Assembly: GCF_041435055.1 (NCBI RefSeq)
Contig: NZ_CP108002.1
Span: forward strand, 1,984,001 to 2,048,000
From: Streptomyces sp. NBC_00341
GTDB lineage: Bacteria > Actinomycetota > Actinomycetes > Streptomycetales > Streptomycetaceae
DNA: 64,000 bases
Reading direction: 5' to 3'
The position numbers and the translations under genes are program-made. Below the pieces are notes generated by a model. That model did no database searches. It was not told the DNA's origin and saw only the letters and a list, made by a program, of their open reading frames with translations. This document shows positions 16,050 through 25,495 of the stretch, one piece after another. Positions within the stretch are counted from its first letter, which is position 1. The number at the start of each line of letters is the position of its first letter.

Positions 16050-16949
16050 GTGAACTCGTCCCGGAACAAGGCATTCTGCCGGACCGTCAGATCAACGCTC
16101 TGCGCACTCGCGCTGGCCGGACTGGCCGTCGGCACCGGCGCGTCCGGCGCCTGGGCGGCCGCCGACGACACCACTTCGTACGTCGCACTCGGGGACTCGA
16201 TGGCCTCCGGACCGCTCATCCCGGACATCACGGGCCCCTTGGCCTGCGGACGCTCCACGCACAACTACCCGCACGAGCTGGCGGCGAGCCTCGGCGCCTC
16301 ACTGACCGACGTCACCTGCAGCGGCGCCGCGTCCAAGCACATGACGGAGAAGCAGTCGCTCTCCCTGCTCGACGTCCCCATGGGCTCGGCGCCGCCCCAG
16401 TTCGACGCGCTGCGCGCGGACACCGATCTGGTGACCCTGACCATCGGCGGCAACGACACCGGCCTGGTCGGCATCGCGCAGGACTGCACCAACCTCGACC
16501 CGTCCGCCACCCCCTGCAAGGACAAGTACAACGAGGGCGGGGTGGACCAGGTGGGGCAGCGGATCGCGGAGTTCGTCCCCCGGATGGCCGCCGTACTGGA
16601 CGGGATCCACCAGCGTTCGCCGCAGGCCAGGGTGATCGTCACGGGCTACGGGCTGTACATCAGGCCCGGCGGCTGCTGGCCGCTCCAGCCCGTGCTGCCG
16701 GTGGACGCCGACTTCCTCCAGGGCAGCGTCGACCGGATGAACACGGTGATCGCGGAGCAGAGCGCCGCGCACGGCGCCGAGTACATCGACCTCGCCACGC
16801 CCAGCAAGGGCCACGACTCCTGCCAGGCCCCCTCAGAGAAGTGGGTCGAGGGGTACGTGCCGACGGCCGCCGCCGCGCCCCTGCACCCCAACCGGCAGGG
16901 CGAGTCGAACTACGCCCGCATCATCGGCGCCCACCTCCAGGGGAGCTGA
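16050..16949 (+). CDS. secreted SGNH/GDSL hydrolase
   Basis: This is a 299-residue exported esterase or lipase. A Sec signal runs to about residue 35 (LCALALAGLAVGTGASGAWA). The SGNH blocks are visible: GDS in YVALGDSMASG, the Gly of block II, GGNDTG in block III, and the catalytic Asp/His region ending HPNRQGESNYARI. Several cysteines suggest disulfides. The GTG at 16050 has GGAGG 6 bp upstream; the ATG at 16026 lacks one. It is the first gene of an apparent operon with the next hydrolase, 3 bp downstream. Lipid or ester substrate is inferred from the family. Confidence 0.88.
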   Translation: MNSSRNKAFCRTVRSTLCALALAGLAVGTGASGAWAAADDTTSYVALGDSMASGPLIPDITGPLACGRSTHNYPHELAASLGASLTDVTCSGAASKHMTEKQSLSLLDVPMGSAPPQFDALRADTDLVTLTIGGNDTGLVGIAQDCTNLDPSATPCKDKYNEGGVDQVGQRIAEFVPRMAAVLDGIHQRSPQARVIVTGYGLYIRPGGCWPLQPVLPVDADFLQGSVDRMNTVIAEQSAAHGAEYIDLATPSKGHDSCQAPSEKWVEGYVPTAAAAPLHPNRQGESNYARIIGAHLQGS

Positions 16950-16952
16950 CGC

Positions 16953-18944
16953 GTGCGGCAGCGGCTGCTCAACGGCCTGCTCGCGGCGGCGCTCGGCGCC
17001 GCCGCCCTGCTCGCCCCGCCCGCCCACGCGGCTGGGGCGGGCCACGCCCCGGGAGGAGGCTGCGACCCGCTGGCACCCGCCGAATGCCTGCTGCCGTTCC
17101 CCAACGACTGGTACACCCGGCCGGACCCGGGCAGCGGCACGGGCCGCCGGGTGGCCTTCGACACCGCGGTGCTCCCCCGCCCCGCGTCCGGCCTCCCGGT
17201 CGACCCGTCCGCCTGGAACCGGTCCGACGGCTTCTCCCCCGGCTCCGCCCTGATCGCCCAGATACCGGGGCTCGACCTGGCCGCGACCGGCGCGGCCCCG
17301 CTCACCGACATCGGCCGCTCCCTCGACCGGGACGCCCCCGTGGTCCTCCTGGACACCACGACGGGTGAGCGGTGGCCGTACTGGGCAGAGCTCGACGCCA
17401 ACGCCACAGAGCCCGACCGGCAGGCGCTGCTGATCCACCCCGCCCGCAACTTCCACGACGGCCACCACTACGCCGTGGCCCTGCGCCGCCTCAAGGAGGC
17501 CACGGGCCGTACGATCCCGGCGGCCGCCCCGTTCGCCGCCGTCGCCGGCCGACGGCTTCCCGCCCACGATCCGCTGCGCGCCCGCCAGGACCGGCTCCGC
17601 CCCGCGCTCACGGCCCTGCGCAGGGCCGGGGTCGCGGCCGAAGGGCTCAATCTGGCCTGGGACTTCACCGTCGCGTCCACCCGTAGTCTCAGCGGCGACC
17701 TCTTCACCATCCGCGACGACGCGTTCCGCCGGCTCGGTGACCGCTCGCCCGGCTTCGCCGTCACCGGGGTCACCGACCTCACCCCCGCCCAGGACGCCCG
17801 GATCGCCCGCGAGGTCACCGGGCGGATCACCGTACCCAGCTATCTGAACCTGCCGGGCGGACCACCCGGTTCCGTGCTGAACCGGGGCCGGGACGGCACC
17901 CCGCGCGCCCTGCCCGGCAACACGCAGACCGCGGAGTTCCGCTGCGAGATCCCGCGCGCGGCCTTCCGTGCCCCGTCCCGCCCGTCCCTCTACGGGCACG
18001 GGCTGCTGGGCCGCCGCTCGGAGGTGGGCGCGGGCAACGTCAAGGACATGGCGGCCGAGCACGACTTCACGTTCTGCGCGACGGACTGGATCGGGATGGC
18101 GGAGGAGGACATCCCCACCGTGCTGGGCGGACTCGCGGACCCGAGCCTCTTCCCGGCCGTCCCGGAACGCAGCGAACAGGGCATGCTGAACGCCCTGTTC
18201 CTCGGCCGCGCACTGATCCACGCCAAGGGGCTGACCAGCGACCCCGCCTTCCGCACGGCCGGCGGCCGCCCGCTGCTCGACACCCGGCACGGCCTCGCGT
18301 ACGACGGGAACAGCCAGGGCGGCATCCTCGGCGGCGCACTAGTCGCCGCCTCGCCCGACATCCGGCGCGGGGTACTGGGCGTCACCGCCATGAACTACGG
18401 ACTGCTCCTGAACCGGAGCGCCGACTTCGCACCGTTCCAGCAGGTACTGGACGCGTCCTACCCGGACAAGCTGCACCAGCAGCTCGTCCTCCAGCTGTTC
18501 CAGATGGTGTGGGACCGGGGCGAGACGAACGGGTACGCGAACCACCTCACCGACCACCACGAGGTACTGCTGCACATCGCCTACGGCGACCACCAGGTCG
18601 CGAACGCGGCGGCCGAGGTGGAGGCGCGCACGATCGGCGCCCGCGTCCTGTCCCCCGCGCTCGCCGCGGGACGGAGCCCGGACACCGTCCCGTACTGGGG
18701 CATCCGCCGGATCGGACCGGGCCACCTGCCCTACCGGGGAACGGCGATGACCGTGTGGGACAGCGGCACACCGACGCCGCCGCTCACCAACACCCCGCCC
18801 GCCGGGCCCGAGTACGGCCACGACCCGCACGAGGATCCCCGCAACTCGCCCGCCGCACGTCAGCAGAAGGCCACCTTCCTGACCACCGGCCGTGTCATCA
18901 ATGTCTGCGGCACCACCCCGTGCACCGCCACCCCCACCTCCTGA
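16953..18944 (+). CDS. large secreted alpha/beta-hydrolase-like protein
   Basis: This is a 663-residue exported protein. A Sec signal (LLNGLLAAALGAAALLAPPAHA) is followed by a region opening CDPLAPAECLLPFPNDWYT. A lipase-like elbow lies near residue 455 (AYDGNSQGGILGG), with Ser as probable nucleophile. A C-terminal His is likely within GDHQVANAAAEVEA or later. Its GTG is 3 bp after the SGNH stop, and its Shine-Dalgarno (GGGGAG) overlaps that stop, indicating coupling. The function is probably ester hydrolysis outside the cell. The family is poorly characterised. Confidence 0.75.
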   Translation: MRQRLLNGLLAAALGAAALLAPPAHAAGAGHAPGGGCDPLAPAECLLPFPNDWYTRPDPGSGTGRRVAFDTAVLPRPASGLPVDPSAWNRSDGFSPGSALIAQIPGLDLAATGAAPLTDIGRSLDRDAPVVLLDTTTGERWPYWAELDANATEPDRQALLIHPARNFHDGHHYAVALRRLKEATGRTIPAAAPFAAVAGRRLPAHDPLRARQDRLRPALTALRRAGVAAEGLNLAWDFTVASTRSLSGDLFTIRDDAFRRLGDRSPGFAVTGVTDLTPAQDARIAREVTGRITVPSYLNLPGGPPGSVLNRGRDGTPRALPGNTQTAEFRCEIPRAAFRAPSRPSLYGHGLLGRRSEVGAGNVKDMAAEHDFTFCATDWIGMAEEDIPTVLGGLADPSLFPAVPERSEQGMLNALFLGRALIHAKGLTSDPAFRTAGGRPLLDTRHGLAYDGNSQGGILGGALVAASPDIRRGVLGVTAMNYGLLLNRSADFAPFQQVLDASYPDKLHQQLVLQLFQMVWDRGETNGYANHLTDHHEVLLHIAYGDHQVANAAAEVEARTIGARVLSPALAAGRSPDTVPYWGIRRIGPGHLPYRGTAMTVWDSGTPTPPLTNTPPAGPEYGHDPHEDPRNSPAARQQKATFLTTGRVINVCGTTPCTATPTS

Positions 18945-19000
18945 CACCTCCCCCGCACCGGCGGGCCAGGACGCCCGCCGGGCACAGACAAGGAGCACCC

Positions 19001-20113
19001 ATGCGCACGCACCGCATAGCCGGAGCCGCCGTCGCGGCCGCCCTCCTCGCCGGTACGGCACTGGCCCCGTCCGCGCTCGCGGCCCCACCCGCCACGACGG
19101 CTACGGCTACGGCTACGGCTACGGCTACGGCTACGGCTACGGCGCAGTCCGCCGTACCGTTCACCTCCGCCACCGCCGCACGCACGGCCGACGGCGGCCA
19201 CACCCTCTCCTGGGCCTCCCCCGCCATGTCGGTGACCGTCACCGCCGTCACGTCCCCCGACGCCACCACCGGCATCCCCGTCGGGACGGCCCCGGGCACC
19301 GGCTCGCTGACCGTGCCCGCCGGGACGCTCCCGGAGTCCGGGCGCTGGTACTTCCGGCTGGTCCCGGACGGCGGAAGCCCGCTGGTCGTCGCGGACCGGT
19401 CCCTCGGCCTGGAGTCCGCCCGCAACTTCCGTGACATCGGCGGCTACCGGACCACCGACGGGCGGTGGGTCCGCTCCGGCCTGGTCTACCGCTCCGGGAA
19501 GCTGAACAGCCTCACCGCCGCCGAGCAGCAGCGGCTGGTCTCCCAGCACCTCACGCTCGACGTGGACCTGCGCAACGCCATGGAGCGCCACGACGACCCG
19601 GACCGGCTGCCGGCCGGTGTCGCCTACCAGGTCGCGGACGTCGTCTCGCTCAGCCACGGCGTCCGCTTCCACGACTCGGCTCTGATGACCCTGGCCCAGG
19701 CCGTCGCCGCCGGGCTCTTCTCCGGCTCGTCCGACCTGGGCCAGTCCATCGGCTACCCGTTCATGGTCAACTTCGTGGGCGGCGACTACGCGTTCCACGA
19801 CCTGGTCACGGCCGTCGCCACGAACACCTCGGGTGCCACGGTGTTCCACTGCAGCGCCGGCAAGGACCGGACCGGCTGGGGCACCGCCGTCCTGCTCACC
19901 CTCCTCGGCGTCCCGCGCGCCACGGTCGAGGCGGACTTCCTCGCCAGCAACCAGTACACCGGCAACCCGGAGGCCGTCGAACTGAGCTGGCTGCGCGCCG
20001 CGTTCGACGAGGCGGACCACCTGTACGGCGACTTCGACACCTACGTGCGCGAGGGGCTGAAGCTCGACGCGGCGACCGTGGAGGCCCTGCGCGCCAAGCT
20101 GCTGACCGGCTGA
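19001..20113 (+). CDS. secreted tyrosine-type protein phosphatase
   Basis: This is a 370-residue exported phosphatase of the DSP-like/tyrosine phosphatase group. After a Sec signal comes a Thr-Ala stretch encoded by seven GGCTAC hexamers, then a small beta domain. The catalytic domain follows: ESARNFRDIGGYRTTDGRWV, then the P-loop VFHCSAGKDRTGWGTA (Cys and Arg of HCx5R). The ATG has AAGGAG at the right distance. It follows the alpha/beta hydrolase by 56 bp and completes a three-gene run of secreted hydrolases. It may release phosphate from extracellular phosphoesters. Confidence 0.88.
   Translation: MRTHRIAGAAVAAALLAGTALAPSALAAPPATTATATATATATATATAQSAVPFTSATAARTADGGHTLSWASPAMSVTVTAVTSPDATTGIPVGTAPGTGSLTVPAGTLPESGRWYFRLVPDGGSPLVVADRSLGLESARNFRDIGGYRTTDGRWVRSGLVYRSGKLNSLTAAEQQRLVSQHLTLDVDLRNAMERHDDPDRLPAGVAYQVADVVSLSHGVRFHDSALMTLAQAVAAGLFSGSSDLGQSIGYPFMVNFVGGDYAFHDLVTAVATNTSGATVFHCSAGKDRTGWGTAVLLTLLGVPRATVEADFLASNQYTGNPEAVELSWLRAAFDEADHLYGDFDTYVREGLKLDAATVEALRAKLLTG
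19099..19142 (+). repeat. GGCTAC hexanucleotide microsatellite in coding sequence
   Basis: Seven consecutive GGCTAC units encode alternating Thr-Ala residues just after the signal peptide of the phosphatase. The run is in frame and length changes by one unit would not shift the frame. Confidence 0.9.
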
Positions 20114-20131
20114 CGCGCGGCCGGCGTCACA

Positions 20132-21250
20132 TCAGCACCCGGGGTAGCGGCCGGACGGCCACTCGACCGCGTGCTCGAACTCCAGGGACAGGTCGTCGGC
20201 CACCTCTGCGATCACCGCCCGCCCCTCGGTGCGCACCAGCCAGGACGGCGGAAGGTGTACGTCGCCGTGGTGGGCGCCGAGCAGGTTGCCGCAGACGGCG
20301 CCGGTGGAGTCGCTGTCGCCCGAGTGGTTGACCGAGAGCAGCAGGGCCTCGCCCACCTGGTCCGCGCGCGGCAGGACCAGCGCGCAGTACACGGCGATGG
20401 CGAGCGCCTCCTCCGCCACCCAGCCCGCGCCGAGCGACTCCACCTTCTCCGCGCTCGGCGCTCCCCGGCCGGCCAGCTCGAAGGCCGCCCGGAGCGCGGC
20501 GGACGTCTCCTGGTGGCCGGGGTGGCGGGCCAGCAGCTCCATGGCCCGCAGCACGGCGCCGGGCAGCGAGTCGCCCTCCATGAGGTGGGCGACGACCGCC
20601 GCGAGCGCACCGGCCGCGTAGGCGCCGGTGAGGTGGCCGTGGGTGATCTGCGCGCACCGGGCGGCCAGCCCGAAGCTCTCGTCCACGGGCCCGCCGGTCA
20701 GCCCGAAGGGGGCGGAGCGCATCACCGTGCCGCAGCCCTTGGAGTCGGTGTTGACCGGCCCTGGACTGCCGAGCGGGGCCCTCGGGTCCGGGGTGTGACC
20801 GGCCGTGAGCCCGGTCAGGCACGCGTTGCCGGGGGCCCGCCGCGCGTACAGCCAGGGCTGCTCCCTGAGCCAGCCGGTACGGACCAGGTCGTCGCCGCCG
20901 CGGGCGGGGGGTGCGGGGTGGTTCTGGGTGTCGAGCCAGCGCAGGTAGGCGTGCCTGATGACCGCGGTCTCGGCGCCGCCGATGCCCTTGGCCATGGCCC
21001 GGGAGTGGGCCCTGATCAGGCCCTCCGCGGTGAAGAGCGTCATCTGGGTGTCGTCCGTGACGCGCCCGGTGACCCCGTCCTCGTCGGCCGTCAGTCCGCG
21101 TACGCCCTGCTCGCCGTGGGCCCGCCGGATCCCCGCGAGCGACAGGAACTCCACCGGATTGCCCAGCGCGTCGCCTATCGCCCCGCCCAGCAGACATCCC
21201 CGGACCCGGGCCCTTCGGACGGAACCGTTCCCCCACGCCGCACCGCTCAT
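20132..21250 (-). CDS. ADP-ribosylglycohydrolase family protein
   Basis: This is a 372-residue DraG-fold hydrolase that would remove ADP-ribose from proteins or small molecules. The two metal-binding stretches are present: TDDTQMTLFTAEG near residue 65 and HSGDSDSTGAVCGNLLGA near residue 310. The ATG at 21250 is preferred, with a GGGGTG site; a GTG at 21259 is a close alternative. The frame remains open upstream to 21445 without family features. It is convergent with the phosphatase gene. Confidence 0.9.
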   Translation of the reverse strand: MSGAAWGNGSVRRARVRGCLLGGAIGDALGNPVEFLSLAGIRRAHGEQGVRGLTADEDGVTGRVTDDTQMTLFTAEGLIRAHSRAMAKGIGGAETAVIRHAYLRWLDTQNHPAPPARGGDDLVRTGWLREQPWLYARRAPGNACLTGLTAGHTPDPRAPLGSPGPVNTDSKGCGTVMRSAPFGLTGGPVDESFGLAARCAQITHGHLTGAYAAGALAAVVAHLMEGDSLPGAVLRAMELLARHPGHQETSAALRAAFELAGRGAPSAEKVESLGAGWVAEEALAIAVYCALVLPRADQVGEALLLSVNHSGDSDSTGAVCGNLLGAHHGDVHLPPSWLVRTEGRAVIAEVADDLSLEFEHAVEWPSGRYPGC

Positions 21251-21448
21251 CGCCGGCACCCCACACTCTCTCGTCGGTTCGCCGCGTTCCGCCGTCGCGG
21301 GTCCATGCTGGTAGGAGAGGCGATGCCATGCGTACCGGTAGTGAACCGACGACCGCGCGCAGTTCGCTGCGACTGCGGCTCCGGCTGAGTCTATGGGGCC
21401 TGGTCTGGACCGTTTCCGGCCCGGCGACGGCCTGACGGCATTCACGCG

Positions 21449-21811
21449 TCAGCCGTCGAAGCGAGCGGCCCTCAGATACTCCGGGTTGGGGTCGAGAGCC
21501 GCCGCGAGCCTGAAGTGGCGGGTGGCCCGTTCCGGATGGCCGGCCCGCTCGAAGGTGCGCGCCAGTGCGAAGTGCGCGAAGGCGTTGTCCGGCTCGCGTT
21601 CCAGGACGAGTTCGAATTCGAGCTCGGCGGGGCGCAGTTGGGCCGCCGCGAAGAAGGCGCGGGCGCGCAGCAGCCGGGCCGCCGTGTTCTCCGGGTGCGA
21701 GGCGATCACCGAGTCGAGCAGCTTCACGGCACCCCGGGGATCGCGCGCTGCCAGCAGCTGCTCGGCCGCGCGGAAGTCTATGACGTGGGTTTCCGGGTTC
21801 CTCTCGGGCAC
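21449..21811 (-). CDS. small tetratricopeptide-repeat protein
   Basis: This 120-residue protein consists of about three TPR-like helical hairpins (AEQLLAARDPRGAVKLLDSV, ENTAARLLRARAFF, DNAFAHFALARTFERAGHPE). It is probably a protein-protein adaptor. GTG start with GGAAGG upstream. It lies downstream of coaE on the same strand, with 64 bp between them. Confidence 0.8.
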   Translation of the reverse strand: MPERNPETHVIDFRAAEQLLAARDPRGAVKLLDSVIASHPENTAARLLRARAFFAAAQLRPAELEFELVLEREPDNAFAHFALARTFERAGHPERATRHFRLAAALDPNPEYLRAARFDG

Positions 21812-21875
21812 AGTCGCATCCTTCCCTCGGCCACCTCGGTGTGAACGTCGCTCCGGGGCCGGGTATTCCGGTCCG

Positions 21876-22478
21876 TCAGCCCGCCTCGGCCCGCCGCACC
21901 AGCTCCGACCAGACCTCGCGGACCTGCGGGGCCAGTGCCTCGACCGGTCCGTCGTTGTCGATGACCAGGTCCGCGACGGCGAGCCGCTCCTCGCGGGTGG
22001 CCTGCGCGGCCATCCGGGCCCGCGCGTCCGCCTCCGTCATCCCGCGCAGCCGCACGAGCCGGTCGAGCTGGGTCGCGGGAGCTGCGTCCACGACAATGAC
22101 CAGGTCGTACAGGGGTGCGAGGCCGTTCTCCGTGAGGAGGGGCACGTCGTGGACGACCACGGAGCCGGTGCCCGCGGCCCGCTCCAGCTCTGCGGAGCGG
22201 GCGCCGACCAGCGGGTGGACGATCGCGTTGAGGGCGGCCAGCCGTGCGGTGTCGGAGAAGACGATCGAGCCGAGCTTCGGCCGGTCCAGGGTGCCGTCCG
22301 GGGCGAGGATCCCGGTGCCGAACTCCTCGACGAGAGCGGCGAGCCCGGGGGTGCCGGGTTCGACGACCTCGCGGGCGATCCGGTCGGCGTCGACGAGGAC
22401 GGCTCCGTGGCCGACGAGCAGCGCGGACACTTCGCTCTTGCCGGCGCCGATTCCACCGGTCAGGCCCACTTTCAGCAT
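21876..22478 (-). CDS. coaE: dephospho-CoA kinase
   Basis: This is a 200-residue enzyme for the last step of coenzyme A synthesis: ATP-dependent phosphorylation of the 3'-hydroxyl of dephospho-CoA. Walker A is [13 protein letters not shown] at the N-terminus; [10 protein letters not shown] and [10 protein letters not shown] are typical CoaE blocks, and the lid region includes [17 protein letters not shown]. Length and start agree with the family. In many actinobacteria coaE stands near rpsA, as here. Confidence 0.95.
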   Translation of the reverse strand: MLKVGLTGGIGAGKSEVSALLVGHGAVLVDADRIAREVVEPGTPGLAALVEEFGTGILAPDGTLDRPKLGSIVFSDTARLAALNAIVHPLVGARSAELERAAGTGSVVVHDVPLLTENGLAPLYDLVIVVDAAPATQLDRLVRLRGMTEADARARMAAQATREERLAVADLVIDNDGPVEALAPQVREVWSELVRRAEAG

Positions 22479-22536
22479 GGCGGCAGCCTAAGGCCTGGCG
22501 TCAGACCGCCGTCTGCCGGGCCCGCGGGGACGGAGC

Positions 22537-22585
22537 GGCCGTCCCGCGTCGCCGCGGTGGAGCGGCGGCCGGACGCGGGACGGCC
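22537..22585 (-). terminator. two-tier hairpin terminator after PAC2 gene
   Basis: GGCCGTCCCGCGTC pairs perfectly with GACGCGGGACGGCC, and the enclosed region forms an inner CGCCGC/GCGGCG hairpin. It lies 14 bp after the PAC2-family stop on the minus strand. Confidence 0.8.
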
Positions 22586-22598
22586 GTGGGACCGGTGG

Positions 22599-23537
22599 TC
22601 AGCTGTCGCCCTCCCGCTCGGCCAGGAAGCGTTCGAATTCGAGGCCGATCTCGTCGGCGGACGGCAGGTCCACCGGTTCCGCGACCAGATTGCCCCGGGT
22701 CTCGGCACCCGCCACCGCGTCGTACTGGTGCTCCAGGCCCTCGACCAGCGAGACGAGTTCTTCGTCGCCCTGCCCGATCTGGCGGTCGATCTCCGTCTGG
22801 GTGCGGTGCGCCTCTGTGCGCAGTGCGTGGGCGATGGCCGGCAGGACCAGTCCGGTCGCGGCGGTGATCGACTCCAGCGCGGTGAGCGCGGCGTCGGGGT
22901 AGGCGGAGCGGGCGACGTAGTGCGGCACGTGGGTGGCGACACCCAGCACGTCGTGTCCGGCCTCCATCAGCCGGTACTCGACCAGGGCCTCCGCGGAACC
23001 GGGCACCTGCGCCTCGTCGAACGGGCTGCGGTGGCCGGGCATGAGGTCGGTGCGGTTGCCGTGCGGGGTGATGCCGACGGGGCGGGTGTGCGGGACGCCC
23101 ATCGGGATGCCGTGGAAGTTGACCGCGAGGCGGACACCGAGCCGTTCGACGATCTGCTCGACGGCGGCGGCGAACCTCTCCCACTCCACGTCGGGCTCCG
23201 GCCCGGACAGCAGCAGGAACGGCGCCCCGGTGGCGTCCTGGACCACCCGGACGTCCAGCGTCGGGGTCTCGTACGACGTCCAGCGGTCGCGCCGGAAGGT
23301 CAGCAGGGGACGCCGTGCGCGGTAGTCGACGAGGCGGTCGTGGTCGAATCGGGCCACCACCTGGTGCGGCAGCGATTCGAGCAGGCCGTCGACGATCTGC
23401 TCACCGGTCTCACCCGCGTCGATGTACCCCTCGAGGTGGTAGAGCATGACCAGGCCGGCCGACTCCTGGGCCAGCGCCATGTCGACGACGGCCAGGCCCT
23501 TCGGGTCCCATTCGTACAAACTCTGCGGATCAGCCAC
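22599..23537 (-). CDS. PAC2-family protein
   Basis: This is a 312-residue PAC2-domain protein, related to proteasome-assembly chaperone 2 and found in most actinobacteria. The domain runs from about residue 20 ([19 protein letters not shown]) to 220, with a C-terminal coiled region ([20 protein letters not shown]). The GTG at 23537 has GGAGGAG upstream; the longer ATG frame to 23627 overlaps a terminator. The role in bacteria is unproven. A link to proteasome or mycothiol-era genes is only family-level knowledge. Confidence 0.85.
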   Translation of the reverse strand: MADPQSLYEWDPKGLAVVDMALAQESAGLVMLYHLEGYIDAGETGEQIVDGLLESLPHQVVARFDHDRLVDYRARRPLLTFRRDRWTSYETPTLDVRVVQDATGAPFLLLSGPEPDVEWERFAAAVEQIVERLGVRLAVNFHGIPMGVPHTRPVGITPHGNRTDLMPGHRSPFDEAQVPGSAEALVEYRLMEAGHDVLGVATHVPHYVARSAYPDAALTALESITAATGLVLPAIAHALRTEAHRTQTEIDRQIGQGDEELVSLVEGLEHQYDAVAGAETRGNLVAEPVDLPSADEIGLEFERFLAEREGDS

Positions 23538-23579
23538 GGTTACCGCTCCTCCTTGTGTTCCTGAAGAAGAACGCCCCGA

Positions 23580-23607
23580 GGGGCACGGGCATTCCCTCCC
23601 GTGCCCC
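23580..23607 (-). terminator. hairpin terminator after amine oxidase gene
   Basis: A 10-bp perfect stem (GGGGCACGGG with CCCGTGCCCC) closes an 8-base loop. It lies just past the amine oxidase stop codon on the minus strand. Confidence 0.75.
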
Positions 23608-23619
23608 TTCACATGGTGT

Positions 23620-25236
23620 TTACCCAAGTACCCGCGCGTGCAGTGCGGTGACCGCCTTCCGTGCGGAGGTGAACGCCCCGTGCTGCCAGGCGTCCGCGTA
23701 GCTCAGGTAGTCACCGGCGAAGTAGACCCGCCCGGCCGCCCGGTTGAGCGGTGCGAAGACCGGGGCGTCGGGGCCGCCCGCCAGTGAGTGCCAGGACGCC
23801 TCCAGGTGCGGGGTCTGCCGCCAGTGGTGGGAGAACGAGGTGGCGAGTTCGGTCCGGTACTTGTCGCCGTGGATCTTCACGCCCTGGGCCACGGCCCGCG
23901 CCTCCCGCCGGGCCGGGGTGAGGGCGGCGTACGCGTCGGCGTCGGCGCCGGTGTTGTAGTACCCGATGATGGTGCCGCGCCTGCCCTGGTGGCCGTAGGA
24001 GGGGTACCAGATGTGGGCGAGGTCCATGTCCGTCTCGGTGATGCCGCCGTAGATCCGGTGGTCGCTCTCCCACCAGCGGCTGCGGTACTCGAGACCGATC
24101 TTCCCGGCCGAGGACGGCTTGCAGGCCTCCAGCGCGCTCTGGACGGCCGGGCCCAGGTTGTGGGCGGTCCCGGCCAGGATGTTGGGCGGCAGCGCGGCGA
24201 CGCAGTAGTCCGCCTCGATGCTGCGGGTGCGCCCCGCCCGGTTGTAGGTGACGGTGACGCCGTGCGGGGTGTCGGTGATCTTCGTGACGGCCGCGCCGGT
24301 ACGGATCCTGCGCTCCCCTATCGCCCGGGTGAGCGCGGCGGGTATCCGGTCCATGCCGCCGACCGGCTGGAACATCAGCATCGCCTGGTCGTACTCGAAC
24401 TCGAAGGCGAAGTAACGCCCGACGCCACTGGCGAAGACCTCGGACGCGGAGGGTACGGACCCCAGCTCCTCGCCCGGGGTCCCGGCGGCGGCGGGGTCGA
24501 CGCGGTAGCCGCGCCGGGGGCTTCCGGTGTAGTCGAGCGTGTCTCCGATGTCGCCGAAGTCCTTCAGGAACTCCATGAGCCGTTCCTGGTCGTCGGCGGT
24601 GATCTGCCGGTCGAGCGCTCCCTTGTCGGTGGCCTTGGAGAGGAGTTCGGCGACATAGCCGTACACGTCGGCCTTGGCGGTGCGGTAGCGCACCGGGGCC
24701 TTCATGCCTGCCTTCTCGTTGTAGATATAGGCGTTGGCGTTCACGTTGGTGAACATCTCGATGGGTACGCCGAGTTCGCGACAGTAGTCGAGGGTGACCA
24801 TCCACTGCGGGATCCGGCCGGGCCCGCAGTTCATGTACTGGCCGTCGCTGAACCGGGCCGTCTGCCGGACGCCGTGGATGTCGGTGGTGGAATCCCCGCC
24901 GCGCACGGTGAAGTTCCGGCCGCCCGTGCGATCGCGGGCCTCCAGGACCGTCACGTCGTAGCCCGCCTTGCCCAGCTCGTAGGCGGTGGCGAGACCGGCG
25001 ATACCGCCGCCCACGACGACCACCTTGGCCGCGGCCCTGCCGGTCAGCGAGAAGTCCCCCTGGCTGGGGGCCCGGAAGGCGGGTTCACGGCCTGCGGCCT
25101 GGGCGGTGGGGGCGAGGCCGAGGGCCCCCATGGTGGCGAACATGGCGCCCGCACCGCCGGTGATGCCGACATTGCGCAGAAAGGTGCGGCGGCTGTCGCC
25201 GGGCGTCACCGAGGAGTGGTGCGAAGTCTGGTTCAT
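23620..25236 (-). CDS. Tat-exported flavin monoamine oxidase
   Basis: This is a 538-residue FAD-dependent amine oxidase. The N-terminus has a Tat-like signal ([15 protein letters not shown]). The dinucleotide-binding motif follows at about residue 70 ([21 protein letters not shown]), with E-A-R-D-R-x-G-G immediately after. The C-terminal FAD block is [20 protein letters not shown]. It should oxidise an extracellular amine or amino acid with release of hydrogen peroxide and ammonia. The ATG at 25236 has AGGAG upstream. The substrate is unknown; L-amino acid oxidases share the layout. Confidence 0.9.
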   Translation of the reverse strand: MNQTSHHSSVTPGDSRRTFLRNVGITGGAGAMFATMGALGLAPTAQAAGREPAFRAPSQGDFSLTGRAAAKVVVVGGGIAGLATAYELGKAGYDVTVLEARDRTGGRNFTVRGGDSTTDIHGVRQTARFSDGQYMNCGPGRIPQWMVTLDYCRELGVPIEMFTNVNANAYIYNEKAGMKAPVRYRTAKADVYGYVAELLSKATDKGALDRQITADDQERLMEFLKDFGDIGDTLDYTGSPRRGYRVDPAAAGTPGEELGSVPSASEVFASGVGRYFAFEFEYDQAMLMFQPVGGMDRIPAALTRAIGERRIRTGAAVTKITDTPHGVTVTYNRAGRTRSIEADYCVAALPPNILAGTAHNLGPAVQSALEACKPSSAGKIGLEYRSRWWESDHRIYGGITETDMDLAHIWYPSYGHQGRRGTIIGYYNTGADADAYAALTPARREARAVAQGVKIHGDKYRTELATSFSHHWRQTPHLEASWHSLAGGPDAPVFAPLNRAAGRVYFAGDYLSYADAWQHGAFTSARKAVTALHARVLG

Positions 25237-25495
25237 GGGGCGGCTCCTGTCCGGATCCTGAGGTTGCCGGGATCCTGGCAAGGGCGTGTTACGTGCCGTC
25301 AGTTACTCGTGTATCCCGCACGTTTCTCTCTGTTCACCCCGCTCACGCCTCCCGCGGCCCCCACACCTCCGCGCCGCAATGGTCCAGACCTTGACACGGC
25401 ATCACCCCGTCCCTACCGTCACTGGGCAGCACGTTCAGAAACTCGCCCCACATTCATGTACGAGAACCCTGAACCCCTGACGGGAAGGCACCCCC

